A DNA stretch of 64,000 nt from Roseiflexus castenholzii DSM 13941 (GCF_000017805.1 NC_009767.1:558001-622000), one strand, 5' to 3'; positions 25,327-34,964 are shown, numbered from the stretch's first letter. A program made the numbers and translations. The notes: generated by a model from the sequence alone, not told the origin.

Positions 25327-26670
25327 ATGAAGATTGTTCTGCCGGTTCATCATTTTTTGCCGCGCTACACCGCCGGCGCTGAGTTGTACACCTATCGCCT
25401 GGCGCGCTGGTTGCGCCACCATGGGCATGATGTGGAAGTCGTCGCTGTGGAGTCGGTCGATCATGAGAAACCGGGCGTCTTCGATGTAACGTCAGACACG
25501 TTCGATGGCATTCCGGTGTATCGGTTGCATTTCAATCGGTATGCGCAGGAGCGACATTGGGAATACGATAATCCGCTCATCGGCGAATGGTTTGCGCGTT
25601 ACCTCGAACAGGAGCGCCCCGATTTGGTTCACTTTCAGGCTGGCTATCTGATGGGTATCGCGCCGCTGCGAGCCGCCGTTGCCGCCGGTCTGCCGACTGT
25701 GCTGACCCTGCACGATTACTGGTTTATCTGCCCGCGATGGACCCTGCTGCGCGGCGATGGCGCGCTGTGCCGTGCCGTTCCCGATGATCCTGCCGAATGT
25801 GCCTGGTGTCTGCGCCTCGACAGGCGCCGCTTCCGCCTGCCGGAGCGGGTGACAGGCGGCAGGTTCGGGGAGATCATGCGTCGCGCTGGCTATGATCCGG
25901 GACGCGAGTCTATTGCGTTGCGTCGTAAGGCGTTGCTCTCCTCGCTGGCGCTACCGGACGCCGTCGTCGCTCCTTCCCGTTTTCTGGCGCAACAGGTGCG
26001 CGCTTACGTGCAACCAGAACGTCTGCACGTCTCGCGTCTTGGTCTGGACCTGACACTCTTCTCAGACGTGCAGCGCGATAAAGAACATCGGACTCTCCGG
26101 ATCGGATTCATTGGACAGATCGCGCCACACAAGGGGGTCCACCTGCTCATTGCCGCGTTTCAGAAGGTGCAGGCGCGCTTCGGCCGCATCGAGTTGCACC
26201 TCTACGGCGGATTGACCGCGAATCCGGGGTATGTTGCCCGGCTGCGCCGTATGGCAGCAAAGGACCCGCGCATTCATTTCCACGGCAGAATCGAAAACAC
26301 GAGCGTTCCTGCGACGCTGGCGAGTCTCGATGCAATCGTGGTTCCATCAATATGGTACGAGAACTCGCCATTGGCGATTATGGAGGCGCACGCTGCGGGA
26401 ACGCCGGTGGTAACTGCCGACATCGGCGGTATGGCTGAACTGGTGCGCGATGGCGTCGATGGTCTGCACTTCCGCTTCAACGACGCTACCGACCTGGCGC
26501 ATGTTTTGCAGCGATTGGTTGATGAGCCTGATCTGTTGTCCCGCTTGCGATCCGGTATTCAGCAACCGCGTAGCATCGATGAGGAGATGGTTCAGGTTCT
26601 CGCTATCTACGATGATGCCATCGCTCGCCGTAGCGCTCCGGTCGTGTGTAGCAGTGAGCAGAACGATTGA
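25327..26670 (+). CDS. GT4 glycosyltransferase
   Basis: 447 residues from the ATG at 25327; the frame is open much further upstream only because it overlaps the flippase gene. The N-terminal Rossmann domain reads MKIVLPVHHFLPRYTAGAE with a Gly-rich acceptor loop. An insert with four cysteines (CPRW, CRAV, CAWCLR; about residues 135-160) may bind a metal. The donor domain has IGFIGQIAPHKGVHLLI and the EX7E motif ENSPLAIMEAH. Sugar specificity unknown. It is tightly linked to the flippase. Confidence 0.88.
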   Translation: MKIVLPVHHFLPRYTAGAELYTYRLARWLRHHGHDVEVVAVESVDHEKPGVFDVTSDTFDGIPVYRLHFNRYAQERHWEYDNPLIGEWFARYLEQERPDLVHFQAGYLMGIAPLRAAVAAGLPTVLTLHDYWFICPRWTLLRGDGALCRAVPDDPAECAWCLRLDRRRFRLPERVTGGRFGEIMRRAGYDPGRESIALRRKALLSSLALPDAVVAPSRFLAQQVRAYVQPERLHVSRLGLDLTLFSDVQRDKEHRTLRIGFIGQIAPHKGVHLLIAAFQKVQARFGRIELHLYGGLTANPGYVARLRRMAAKDPRIHFHGRIENTSVPATLASLDAIVVPSIWYENSPLAIMEAHAAGTPVVTADIGGMAELVRDGVDGLHFRFNDATDLAHVLQRLVDEPDLLSRLRSGIQQPRSIDEEMVQVLAIYDDAIARRSAPVVCSSEQND

Positions 26671-26806
26671 GCCGCTTGTGTAGCGTTGGGAGTGGGCGCC
26701 GTGGGTGCGGAACGCGGGCGAGGCTCGCGCAGGACATGCGAGCGAGCCGCTCGCGCTCCCAGGGAACGCGGGCGAGCGCTTGTGCTCTCAAGTTGCGACC
26801 ACTCGA

Positions 26807-26954
26807 TACCAATGACCGGTGAACATCCAGCATGGTCACCCCGAGCCGCGCGAGGGGTCGTGCGCGACCCGCGCCGATTCCGCGCTGCGTTTACCCTGAG
26901 CGAAGCGAAGGGCTCGGAATGACACGCATGCGGCATCTTCAATCGTCATTGGTA
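26807..26954 (-). repeat. MITE-like element, copy E4
   Basis: 148 bp with perfect 10-bp terminal inverted repeats (TACCAATGAC/GTCATTGGTA). It has one internal unit, interrupted by the variant TACCCTGAGCGAAGCGAAGG. It lies in the 300-bp gap between two glycosyltransferase genes; the remaining gap has a short GCGAGCG-rich repeat at about 26708-26775. Confidence 0.85.
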
Positions 26955-26971
26955 GATATGGGGCTGTCAGG

Positions 26972-27883
26972 ATGCGTCGGATGTCTCCCCGAGTCTTGAT
27001 TATCATCCTCTGCTACAACGGCGTTGCCGACACACTGGCGTGCCTGGAGTCGTTGCAGCGCGTCGAGTATCCGTCGTTCGACCTGCTGGTGATCGATAAT
27101 GCGTCGAGCGACGGTACGCCGGAGGTGGTGCGCGCGCGGTTTCCGCAGGTCAAGGTTATCGAGAACGGCGCCAACCTCGGTTTTGCCGCCGGCAATAACG
27201 TCGGGTTGCGCTATGCGCTGCGCCATGGGTACGATTACGCCTTGCTGCTCAACAACGATACTGAAGTCGCGCCAGACTTCCTGGCGCGCCTGATCGATGC
27301 CGCCGAGTCGGACCCGAAGATTGGCGCCGTGGGACCGACGATCACCTACTACGAGCGTCCCGACCTGATCTGGTCGGCTGGCGGGATGATCGACTGGAAG
27401 CGCGGTATTGCCGTCATGCGCGCGAATGAAGTCGATAGCGGGCAATACCATGAGCCGGCCGACGTCGATTTCGTGACCGGATGCGCGCTCCTGGTCAAAC
27501 GCGCAGTTTTAGAGCGCGCCGGGTTGCTCGATGAGCGGTTCTTCATGTATTTCGAGGAGACCGAATGGTGCGTGCGCATCCGCCGTGCCGGGTTCCGCAT
27601 TCTGCACGTGCCGCGATCGCGCGTTTTACATAAGATTCCCCTTAATGCTCGCTTCGACAAAGAGTACCTGGCGTACTACATGACCCGCAACCGTCTCCTC
27701 TTCCTGCGCGCAACCGGCGCGCCGCTCCGCGCGTGGCTCGATGCGCTCCTCATACAAGACCTGCGCACCTACCTCAGCATGGTAATGCGCCCGAAATGGC
27801 GCACGCGGTCGGGACGCATCGGGATGCGCCACGCCTGGATCGACTTCTGGCGCGGACGGTTCGGGAAGTGGGAGATGAGGTAA
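26972..27883 (+). CDS. GT2 glycosyltransferase, rhamnosyltransferase-like
   Basis: 303 residues, GT-A fold. It has VLIIILCYNGVADT, VIDNASSDGTPEV, NLGFAAGNNVGL, the metal-binding DxD region LLNNDTEVAPDF and the acceptor-side motif FFMYFEETEWCVRIRRAGF. This set is typical of WbbL/RfbN-type rhamnosyl and related transferases. No membrane anchor. The gene starts 17 bp after element E4, so its promoter must lie in or beyond the repeat unless it is read through from upstream. Confidence 0.88.
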   Translation: MRRMSPRVLIIILCYNGVADTLACLESLQRVEYPSFDLLVIDNASSDGTPEVVRARFPQVKVIENGANLGFAAGNNVGLRYALRHGYDYALLLNNDTEVAPDFLARLIDAAESDPKIGAVGPTITYYERPDLIWSAGGMIDWKRGIAVMRANEVDSGQYHEPADVDFVTGCALLVKRAVLERAGLLDERFFMYFEETEWCVRIRRAGFRILHVPRSRVLHKIPLNARFDKEYLAYYMTRNRLLFLRATGAPLRAWLDALLIQDLRTYLSMVMRPKWRTRSGRIGMRHAWIDFWRGRFGKWEMR

Positions 27884-28354
27884 GGTTAACAACATTTCAT
27901 TCAGGCGAGAGGGGAGAGGGAAGAGGCGAGAGGCGAGAGGGGTTGCGAGTGGTCGTTGAACGCGCCGGCGCTAACATGGCACTGCAACGTCTCGAAATGT
28001 GAGGCGTAGGGGCGCTCCCCTGTGGGCGCCCCCGTGGGGGCGCGGCAGTGCGTAGGGGCACTCCCCTGTGGGCGCCCTTTGTAGAGCGTAAACAGTCACC
28101 TCAGTAGCCCCATGATTCAGAAGAACAGGTGCGCAGGTGAAAGGCGCACATATGACCCGCTCTGCATCCTTTGCGGCTCTGTGGTTCCAACCAGCAGGCG
28201 CACACGTGGCAGAATGTGCGAGTGAATGGTGCACGTGTTGTTCCTCTCTGTGCCCTCTGTGGCTCTGCGGTTCAGAAAAACAGGCGTGACCGGAGTGGTA
28301 AAGAGCACCCGGTTTCGCAATGACAATATCGTCAATCATTCTCCCCACCCATTT
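27884..28354. repeat. Repeat-rich gap: heptamer-like run, GGGCGCC palindromes, CACAGAGG repeats
   Basis: Contains a short GAGAGG-type run (27905-27945). Two copies of a unit AGGGGC(G/A)CTCCCCTGTGGGCGCC follow (28009-28080), split here as AGGGGC and CTCCCCTGTGGGCGCC. Two diverged copies of a CTCTGTGG-TTC repeat lie at about 28165-28285. No credible gene. Confidence 0.7.
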
Positions 28355-28385
28355 AGAGCGCCGTCACCCCTGCGTGCTATAGTCT
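28355..28385 (+). promoter_or_regulatory. Putative promoter of the HlyD-like gene
   Basis: Extended -10 element TGCTATAGT ends 60 nt before the start codon, within a 31-nt block (AGAGCGCCGTCA…GCGTGCTA) that recurs with 26 of 31 matches at 40259-40289, the same distance from another start. A perfect hairpin CGCCTGT/ACAGGCG (28395-28415) would form at the 5' end of the transcript. Confidence 0.5.
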
Positions 28386-28442
28386 TGGCAGGTTCGCCTG
28401 TTTGTGATACAGGCGTGGCATCCGTGGAAGGAGAGCGCAGTT

Positions 28443-29984
28443 ATGCGGAAGATGATTGTTGGCACAGCACTGATTGGGAGCCTCCTCCTCTCTGCGTGTG
28501 GTTCGCTGGCATCGGCGCCCCCTACCCCCGAAACCTGGACGCCGCCGCCGGCAACGGCGACGCCGGCGCCTACTGTCATTCCAACGCCAACGCGCCCGGC
28601 GTTGACGACGTATACCGTTCAGCGCGGAACCATCGAGCGCAGCGTGGAATTGCAGGGGCGGGTCGCCGCCGTTGGGGAACGCGAACTCTCCTTCGCCGTC
28701 GATGGGGTCGTTAAAGCAGTCTATGTGACACCCAACACCAATATCACCAGGGGTCAGGTGCTGGCGGAGCTCGACTCCGGCGAACTGGATGATCGCCTGA
28801 CGCAGGCGAAACAGCAGTACGCGCAGGCGCGGCGGCAACTCGAACGAGCGCTCAATGAGCTGCGCTTCCCGCTGCGGCGCTCTGAGATCGACCTGGAAGC
28901 AGCACGCGCGACGCTGGCACAATTGCTTGCCCCGCCCGATGCCGCGAAAGTGACAGCCGCGCGCGCTGCCCTCCAGCAAGCCGAGGCAGCCCGTGATCGG
29001 GCGCGCAATGATGCGTCTGCCGTCAAAACCCGCGCAGAACTGGCGCTCCAACAAGCGCAAAAGCGTCTGATTGCCGCCCAGGCGGAGTTTAGCGCTGCTT
29101 CATACGCCGTCGAGCAGGACAAAACCGACAATCGGGCGCAGGAGCGTCTCGCGCGCGCAGGTGATGCGTTGCGTGCAGCCGAAGAAGACGTCGCGCGGCT
29201 TCAGATTGAGTACGACACGGCGCGTAACAATGAGATCGCCGCCGTCCAGGCTGCCGAGGCTCAGGTTGCTATCGCACAGGCGGCGCTCGACGAGTTGCTC
29301 AAAGGTCCTGATCCGCTGAGAGTAGCAGAAGCGCGGCGCAATGTCGCCCTGGCGGAACTGGCCGTCGAGCAGGCGCGCAGCGCCATTCAGGTCGATCCCA
29401 CCCTCGAACGCGCCGTCGAAGAAGCAAAGAAGGGTGTGGAAGACATTCAGCGCCAGATCGAATCACTCAAACTGGTCGCCGGGTTCGACGGGCAAATCCT
29501 GGCGGTCAACATTGCTCCTGGTTCTGTCACGCGCGCCGGAGAACCGGTGTTCATCGCGCTGGACCCGTCGGTCGCCGCCGATGCCCTGGAGGTGCTGATC
29601 ACCAGCAGTGCTGCGCCGCTGGTTGTCGGGCAGCCGGTGTCGATCACCTTCGCGCGTTACCCCGGCGCCACATATCAGGGAACGGTGATCAGCATCCCCG
29701 GCAGTGGACCGGGTGGCGCACTGAGCGGCTACCATATTGCTTACGAGCCGACCGATCTGAAACTGTCATCTGGCGATGCGGCAACCGTGACCGTCGTGCT
29801 GGCGCGGCGCGAAAATGCGCTCTGGCTGCCGCCCAAAGCCATTCGCGCCGACTCGCGTAGTTATGTGCTGGTGCAACGTGGTGATCGCCCCGAACGGGTG
29901 GATATCGAAACGGGGTTGACGACGCCGGATCGCGTGGAAATCTTGAGTGGTCTGAATGAAGGCGACGTGGTCATTGGACAGTAG
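28443..29984 (+). CDS. HlyD/RND-type membrane-fusion lipoprotein
   Basis: 513 residues from the ATG at 28443, preceded by GGAAGGAGAG. The signal peptide ends in a lipobox, LLLSACGS (Cys near 20), followed by a Pro/Thr-rich linker. A first biotinyl-lipoyl half (GRVAAVGERELSFAVDG) precedes a long alpha-helical hairpin (about 115-320) made of Ala/Gln/Arg-rich coiled coil. The second lipoyl half is GQILAVNIAPGSVTRAGEP, followed by a beta-barrel region. These adaptors couple an ABC exporter to the outside. No ABC ATPase or permease gene follows, so the partner is elsewhere. Confidence 0.85.
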   Translation: MRKMIVGTALIGSLLLSACGSLASAPPTPETWTPPPATATPAPTVIPTPTRPALTTYTVQRGTIERSVELQGRVAAVGERELSFAVDGVVKAVYVTPNTNITRGQVLAELDSGELDDRLTQAKQQYAQARRQLERALNELRFPLRRSEIDLEAARATLAQLLAPPDAAKVTAARAALQQAEAARDRARNDASAVKTRAELALQQAQKRLIAAQAEFSAASYAVEQDKTDNRAQERLARAGDALRAAEEDVARLQIEYDTARNNEIAAVQAAEAQVAIAQAALDELLKGPDPLRVAEARRNVALAELAVEQARSAIQVDPTLERAVEEAKKGVEDIQRQIESLKLVAGFDGQILAVNIAPGSVTRAGEPVFIALDPSVAADALEVLITSSAAPLVVGQPVSITFARYPGATYQGTVISIPGSGPGGALSGYHIAYEPTDLKLSSGDAATVTVVLARRENALWLPPKAIRADSRSYVLVQRGDRPERVDIETGLTTPDRVEILSGLNEGDVVIGQ

Positions 29985-29997
29985 CGCAGTGAGGTTG

Positions 29998-30168
29998 TAC
30001 CAATTACGATTGAAGATGCCGCATGCTTGCCATTCCGAGCGCCGCATGCTTGTCATTCCGAGCGCCGCATGCTTGTCATTCCGAGCGCAGCGAGGAATCT
30101 GAGCGGGTCGCGCACGACCCCACGCGCTGCTCGGGGTGACCATGCCGGATGGTCACAGGTGATTGGTA
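29998..30168 (+). repeat. MITE-like element, copy E5
   Basis: 171 bp in reverse orientation to E1-E4, begins TACCAATTACG and ends GTGATTGGTA. The internal unit is reduced to repeats of CCGCATGCTTGTCATTCCGA. It begins 14 bp after the stop of the HlyD-like gene. Confidence 0.85.
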
Positions 30169-30234
30169 TCATACCACGCGGGTCACGGACGTGAAGGGCA
30201 GGCGCCATTATCCTCGCAGAAGCAGGGGTGAATC

Positions 30235-30342
30235 ATGAGGATCGGCATTGACGCCCGCTATCTCTCCCATAGACTGGTAGGCGGGGTCCATACCTATGAA
30301 GATGCCGCATGCTTGTCATTCCGAGCGCAGCGAGGAATCTGA
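30235..30342 (+). pseudogene. Duplicated 5' fragment of the GT4 gene
   Basis: Copies the ATG and first 20 or so codons of the downstream GT4 gene (MRIGIDARYLSHRLVGGVHT), then runs into element sequence and stops after 35 codons. It keeps the same ribosome site as the full gene, so it could be translated as a leader peptide. It is a duplication relic. Confidence 0.85.
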
Positions 30343-30408
30343 GCGGGTCGCGCACGACCCCACGCGCTGCTCGGGGTGACCATGCCGGATGGTCACAGGT
30401 GATTGGTA
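30297..30408 (+). repeat. MITE-like element, 5'-truncated copy
   Basis: The second copy of E5 made by the 240-bp tandem duplication. Its left terminus is missing and is replaced by the gene fragment; the right end GATTGGTA is intact. Confidence 0.85.
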
Positions 30409-30474
30409 TCATACCACGCGGGTCACGGACGTGAAAGGCAGGCGCCATTATCCTCGCAGAAGCAGGGGTGAATC

Positions 30475-31647
30475 ATGAGGATCGGCATTGACGCCCGCTA
30501 TCTCTCCCATAGACTGGTAGGCGGGGTCCATACCTACATCAAACACTTCGTTGCAGAACTATGCATGATCGCTGCCGATCATCAGGTCTTCCTGTACGCC
30601 GACACCAAATGTCCGTTTGAGTTGACCAATTTGCCGGCGAACGTCACGCTGCGTCTGCTGCCGTACCGCGGACCGCACTCCAGTGTGTATCTGGATTACG
30701 TCGGGCTGCGGCGTGTTATGGCGCGCGACCGTCTCGATGTGGCGCACTACCCGGCGAACTACGGATTTCGCGTCCCCGGCGCGCGCACTGTGGTGACTCT
30801 GCACGATGCGCTGACCATCATGCCGCTGCGCGAGACGCTCTTCAGTTCTGGTTCCCGCCGCACGCTGCGCTCAATGGCGATGACCGTCTACCTCTATGCT
30901 GGATCGCGGCTCATGCTCCGCGATGCTGATCTACTGCTAACGGTTTCGCAGCATGCAAAGCAGGACATTCTGCGCTACTGTCGCTTCGATCCTCAGCGGA
31001 TCATCCCCATCCCGCATGCGCCGACGCCGGATATGCGGCGGATCGAGGATCAGGCAACGCTCGACGTTGTGCGGCAACGCCACGGGATTGCGGGGCGCTT
31101 CGTCCTGGCGGATGCACTGAAGAATCCTGGCGTGCTGGTACGCGCCTGGCGGCGACTGCCGCAACCGGTGCGCGAGAGCCGCCGGATCGTCTTCTTTTCG
31201 CGCCATTCGGCGCCGCTACCGGTCGTGTTTGAGGCGGTCGAACGCGACGGCGCGTTGCTGCTGTTCAACCCGCCACGCGCCGACCTGGTGGCGCTGTACA
31301 GCATGGCGGATGTGTTTGTGTTCCCCTCATGGTTCGAGGGATTCGGTATCCCGGTGCTGGAAGCGATGGTCTGCGGCGCGCCGGTGATCGTGTCGGATCG
31401 CGGTCCTTTGCCGGAAGTCGCCGGTGACGCGGCGCTGGTGATGGATGCCGAGGATGACGCCACACTTGCCCGCTATCTCGAAAAGGTGCTGATCGACCCA
31501 TCGGAGGCAGCGCGATTGCGCGAACGTGGGTTTGCGCACGCTGTACGGTTCAGTTGGCGCAAGACAGCGCAGCGGATTCTGGAGATCTACGAGCAGGCGG
31601 CGCAGATGACGTATCGCGCGTCCGCCGCCGCGAACGTGAGTCGCTGA
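30475..31647 (+). CDS. GT4 glycosyltransferase
   Basis: 390 residues. N terminus MRIGIDARYLSHRLVGGVHTYIKHF is the GGxxTY-type acceptor loop of the GT4 group (split: MRIGIDARYLSHRLVGGV, HTYIKHF). The donor domain reads VFVFPSWFEGFGIPVLEAMVCGAPV, with the EX7E motif EGFGIPVLE. It also has VVTLHDALTIMP and the usual C-terminal helix with FSWRKTAQRILEIY. It resembles mannosyltransferases of the WbdA/B type. It is a paralogue of the gene at 33780. The upstream region is a tandem copy of its own start. Confidence 0.9.
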   Translation: MRIGIDARYLSHRLVGGVHTYIKHFVAELCMIAADHQVFLYADTKCPFELTNLPANVTLRLLPYRGPHSSVYLDYVGLRRVMARDRLDVAHYPANYGFRVPGARTVVTLHDALTIMPLRETLFSSGSRRTLRSMAMTVYLYAGSRLMLRDADLLLTVSQHAKQDILRYCRFDPQRIIPIPHAPTPDMRRIEDQATLDVVRQRHGIAGRFVLADALKNPGVLVRAWRRLPQPVRESRRIVFFSRHSAPLPVVFEAVERDGALLLFNPPRADLVALYSMADVFVFPSWFEGFGIPVLEAMVCGAPVIVSDRGPLPEVAGDAALVMDAEDDATLARYLEKVLIDPSEAARLRERGFAHAVRFSWRKTAQRILEIYEQAAQMTYRASAAANVSR

Positions 31648-31657
31648 GGTAACGACA

Positions 31658-32884
31658 ATGCGCATTCTGGTACTCACATCCTGGTGGCCCGAACCGGCGG
31701 ATAATGGCATCAAACTGCGAATTCGCCATCTTCTGCGCGCGATTGCTCGCCGTTATGAAATCCATCTCGTAGCGCTCACCCATGATGGCGCCGACACGAC
31801 CCAACGGCAGGAAGTCGATCAACTGTGCGCATCGGCAATAATGCTATCGGCGCCCCGGAGAAACCCGCGTCGTCGCGATGTGATCGCCAGTTTGTGGCAC
31901 ACACAACCGGCATCCGTGCGGGTTCGGTGGGAGCCGCAGTGGAGCGCCGTCGTGCGTGAACGGGTGGCGACGCTGAAGCCGGATATTGTTCTGGCGGTGG
32001 AACTGTCGACCGCTATTTACGCCCATGACCTTCCTGGAGTGGTGCGCATCCTCGATGATCCCGAACTGGTTGAACTGTCTGAGTGGCGTCGAGCGCCTTC
32101 TCCCGCCAGGAAGCTACGCGCCTGGTTAACGTGGTACAGGCAATGTTCCTACGTTCGCTATCTGTTGCGCTCGTTCGCCGCCTGTAGCGTCGTTTCGGAA
32201 GCGGAACTCGACCTGGTGCGCCGCCTGGCGCCTGCAAATACGCGCCTTGCCATGATACCGAATGGCGCAGAGATTGGCGAAGGTCCAGGCAATTGGGGCG
32301 AACCACAACCGGACACGCTCATTTATCCCGGCTCACTGACCTACAGCGCCAACCTGGACGCAGTACACTATTTTCTCAACAGCATTTTTCCACATATCCG
32401 CCGCAGGCGACCGGATGTGCGATTGCGGCTGACCGGACGAGTCGAACCGGAACATCTTGTGGCACTGCCATCGCTGGAAGGCGTGGATGTGCTGGGATTT
32501 GTGCCTGATATTCGATCTGAAGTCGCGCGCGCGTGGTGTGAGGTGGTTCCGCTGCGTGAGGGAAGCGGCACGCGCCTCAAGGTGCTGGAGGCGTTGGCGC
32601 TTGGCACGCCGGTTGTCTCGACGCCGAAAGGGGTTGAGGGATTGGACCTGGAACATGGACGCCATGTGATGATCGCCGACACGCCTGAGTCGTTTGCTGA
32701 CGCCACGCTGCGCGTACTGGAACAGCCGGAGTTGCGTGCGCAACTGGCCTCCCAGGGACGCCAGCGCGTCGTCGAACGATATGACTGGCGGGTGATTGGA
32801 CAGCAGATGAACGATCTGCTCGGCGAGGTTGTAGAGCGTTATCGATGGATGGCGCCCGGACGCCCGCGCATCGGGAATGCGTGA
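31658..32884 (+). CDS. GT4 glycosyltransferase
   Basis: 408 residues, GT-B fold. MRILVLTSWWPEPADNGIKLR start, acceptor-side CSVVSEAELDLVRRLAP, and donor domain LREGSGTRLKVLEALALGTPVVSTPKGVEG. The REGSGTRLKVLEA form resembles the TuaH/Pel-type sugar transferases. It is 10 bp after the preceding gene, and its stop overlaps or abuts the next start, indicating one operon. Substrate unknown. Confidence 0.88.
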   Translation: MRILVLTSWWPEPADNGIKLRIRHLLRAIARRYEIHLVALTHDGADTTQRQEVDQLCASAIMLSAPRRNPRRRDVIASLWHTQPASVRVRWEPQWSAVVRERVATLKPDIVLAVELSTAIYAHDLPGVVRILDDPELVELSEWRRAPSPARKLRAWLTWYRQCSYVRYLLRSFAACSVVSEAELDLVRRLAPANTRLAMIPNGAEIGEGPGNWGEPQPDTLIYPGSLTYSANLDAVHYFLNSIFPHIRRRRPDVRLRLTGRVEPEHLVALPSLEGVDVLGFVPDIRSEVARAWCEVVPLREGSGTRLKVLEALALGTPVVSTPKGVEGLDLEHGRHVMIADTPESFADATLRVLEQPELRAQLASQGRQRVVERYDWRVIGQQMNDLLGEVVERYRWMAPGRPRIGNA

Positions 32885-32885
32885 C

Positions 32886-33767
32886 ATGAACACTCTATCG
32901 ATTATTATTGTTAACTGGAATACGCGCGATATTCTGCTCGATTGCCTCGACACCATCGTAGCGTACCCGCCGCAGCGCCCTTACGATATCTGGGTTGTGG
33001 ACAACGCCTCACGTGATGGGAGCGTCGCAGCCGTGCAGTCGCGCCATCCATATGCTCATATCATCGCAAATGCAGAGAACCGGGGATTTGCGGCGGCGAA
33101 TAATCAGGCAATCGACGCTTCCTGCGGTGATTACGTTCTCTTACTCAACAGCGACACGCTTGTTCGCGCGCAGGCGCTGGAGCGTATGGCGCACTTCCTG
33201 GACATCCATGCCCGGGTTGGGGTTGTTGGCGCCTGCCTGCTTAATGCCGATGGAACGCTCCAACCGTCGTGGTCCGCCTTCCCATCGTTCTGGGCGGAAC
33301 TGCTGGGACGCAATGTTCGCGCGCGTCGACCGTATGGCACGGTTGATGGCAGCACGGCGTATGCCGTGGACTGGGTCGGCGGCGCGGCGCTGATGATTCG
33401 TCGTGAAGTCATCGCAAAGATTGGTGCGCTCGACGAGGGGTACTTCATGTACTCGGAAGAGACCGACTGGTGCTTCAGAGTGCGCAAAGCCGGCTGGGAC
33501 GTCTGCTACCTGCCGCACGCAACTATTGTGCATCTTGGCGGTCAGAGCAGCCAGAAGGCGAGCGCGCGTATGAAGGCGGAACTCTACCGCAGCAAAATAC
33601 GCTTCTACACAAAGCATTATGGTCGGCATCAGGCATATGCGCTGAGCCTGGCATTGCGCGCTGCGTTATACGGCAAGACGCTGATCAAGAGAGTGAGGGG
33701 GCGAGCCGGAGCGGATTGCGATCTTCATCTCCTTGCTCAAGCATTGAATGTCCCACGCTGGCACTGA
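32886..33767 (+). CDS. GT2 glycosyltransferase, rhamnosyltransferase-like
   Basis: 293 residues from the ATG at 32886; the in-frame ATG at 32877 would overlap the previous gene by 8 nt. Motifs SIIIVNWNTRDILLDCLD, VVDNASRDGSV, NRGFAAANNQAI, metal site LLNSDTLV and YFMYSEETDWCFRVRKAGW match WbbL-type transferases, and close to the gene at 26972. No membrane anchor. It lies in a run of closely spaced glycosyltransferase genes. Confidence 0.88.
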   Translation: MNTLSIIIVNWNTRDILLDCLDTIVAYPPQRPYDIWVVDNASRDGSVAAVQSRHPYAHIIANAENRGFAAANNQAIDASCGDYVLLLNSDTLVRAQALERMAHFLDIHARVGVVGACLLNADGTLQPSWSAFPSFWAELLGRNVRARRPYGTVDGSTAYAVDWVGGAALMIRREVIAKIGALDEGYFMYSEETDWCFRVRKAGWDVCYLPHATIVHLGGQSSQKASARMKAELYRSKIRFYTKHYGRHQAYALSLALRAALYGKTLIKRVRGRAGADCDLHLLAQALNVPRWH

Positions 33768-33779
33768 AAGGGTCACACC

Positions 33780-34964
33780 ATGAAGATCGGCATCGATGCG
33801 CGTTTTCTGACTCACCCGCAACCCGGCGGCTTCAAAACCTACACCGAACAGTTAGTTCGTGCACTGCTAAACGTCGATGCTGAGAATGAATATATTCTGT
33901 ATGTTGACCGTCCGCCCGACGCGCGCATGGTCGCATCATTGACGCCGAATGCAACCGTGCGCATCGTGCCGGGGACGGCGCCGTTTATCGGCATGCCCTG
34001 GCGCGAGCAGGTCGGGCTGACCGTGCAAGCAAAGCGTGACCGGATCGACATCCTTCACGCACTCTGCCTGACAGCGCCGGTGCGTGCGCCTTGCCCGCTG
34101 GTTGTGACGATCCACGATACCATCTGGCTGTCTCCCCATCGTTTTACAGGGCGGCGGAAACGAGCGCAGCGCTCCTTGATGGATATGTACTATCGGTATG
34201 TGCCACAGATCGCAGCCCGGCGGGCAAGCGCGGTGGTGACGGTATCGCATGATGCGCAAGCGGCGATTGTGCAGCATCTTGGCATCCCTGCGCATCGCGT
34301 GTTTGTTACCTATGAAGCAGCGGCATCGATCTATCGCACTCGTGATCGGGCGCTTGCGATCAATGCTGTGCATGAGCGATTTGGTCTGAGCAAAGGGTTT
34401 ATTCTGGCGCTTGGGTCCGCCGATCCGCGCAAAAACATTTCCACGCTTATTCGCGCATATGCTCATGTACCGGAACACATGCGAATACACCACGAACTCG
34501 CAATTGTGTGGACGCACCCATTACTGGCGGAGTCGATCCTGGCGGAAGCGCGTGTGCGTGGTGTCGAAGGGCAATTACGCTTCTTGCGGCAGGTCTCGAA
34601 CGATGATATGGTCAATCTCTACAATGCTGCGGCGCTGTTCGCTTTCCCGTCGCGGTATGAGGGATTCGGTCTGCCGATCCTGGAGGCGATGGCATGCGGC
34701 ACACCGGTTGTGGCTGCGAACAATTCGTCGATTCCGGAAGTTGCCGGCGAGGCGGCGCTACTGGTCGATGCCGAGAGTCCATTAAGCATCGCTCGTGCAA
34801 TAGAGCGCCTGTTGAACGATGCCTCGCTGCGCGATGAACTGCGCGCGCGGGGCATACAGCGTGCTGCAAGTTTCTCATGGCAACGCTGTGCGCGTGAAAC
34901 GATTGCGGTCTATCAGAAGTGCTCCATCGGTCGTGAGGATGTTGGCGCGATGCGTGTTGTCTGA
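33780..34964 (+). CDS. GT4 glycosyltransferase
   Basis: 394 residues. The N terminus MKIGIDARFLTHPQPGGFKT is parallel to the gene at 30475, and the donor domain PSRYEGFGLPILEAMACGTP carries the EX7E motif. VVTIHDTIWLSPHRF and the sugar-nucleotide loop LALGSADPRKNISTLI are typical. AAAGGG lies upstream. It is followed by the polymerase-like gene after 6 bp. The two paralogues probably add related sugars, an inference. Confidence 0.9.
   Translation: MKIGIDARFLTHPQPGGFKTYTEQLVRALLNVDAENEYILYVDRPPDARMVASLTPNATVRIVPGTAPFIGMPWREQVGLTVQAKRDRIDILHALCLTAPVRAPCPLVVTIHDTIWLSPHRFTGRRKRAQRSLMDMYYRYVPQIAARRASAVVTVSHDAQAAIVQHLGIPAHRVFVTYEAAASIYRTRDRALAINAVHERFGLSKGFILALGSADPRKNISTLIRAYAHVPEHMRIHHELAIVWTHPLLAESILAEARVRGVEGQLRFLRQVSNDDMVNLYNAAALFAFPSRYEGFGLPILEAMACGTPVVAANNSSIPEVAGEAALLVDAESPLSIARAIERLLNDASLRDELRARGIQRAASFSWQRCARETIAVYQKCSIGREDVGAMRVV

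Larger units (their letters stand above)
30064..30536 (+). repeat. 240-bp tandem duplication covering an element and a gene start
   Basis: 30064-30296 and 30304-30536 are identical but for one base (30196 versus 30436), with a period of 240 bp. The unit contains the end of element E5, the spacer, the ribosome site and the first 62 bp of the glycosyltransferase gene. The joint falls at GAAGATGCCGC, a sequence also found inside the element. Confidence 0.95.

Noticed and set aside
23736..25328. 530-codon minus-strand frame opposite the flippase gene
   Set aside because: Antisense shadow, very Gln/Arg/His-rich, no domains.
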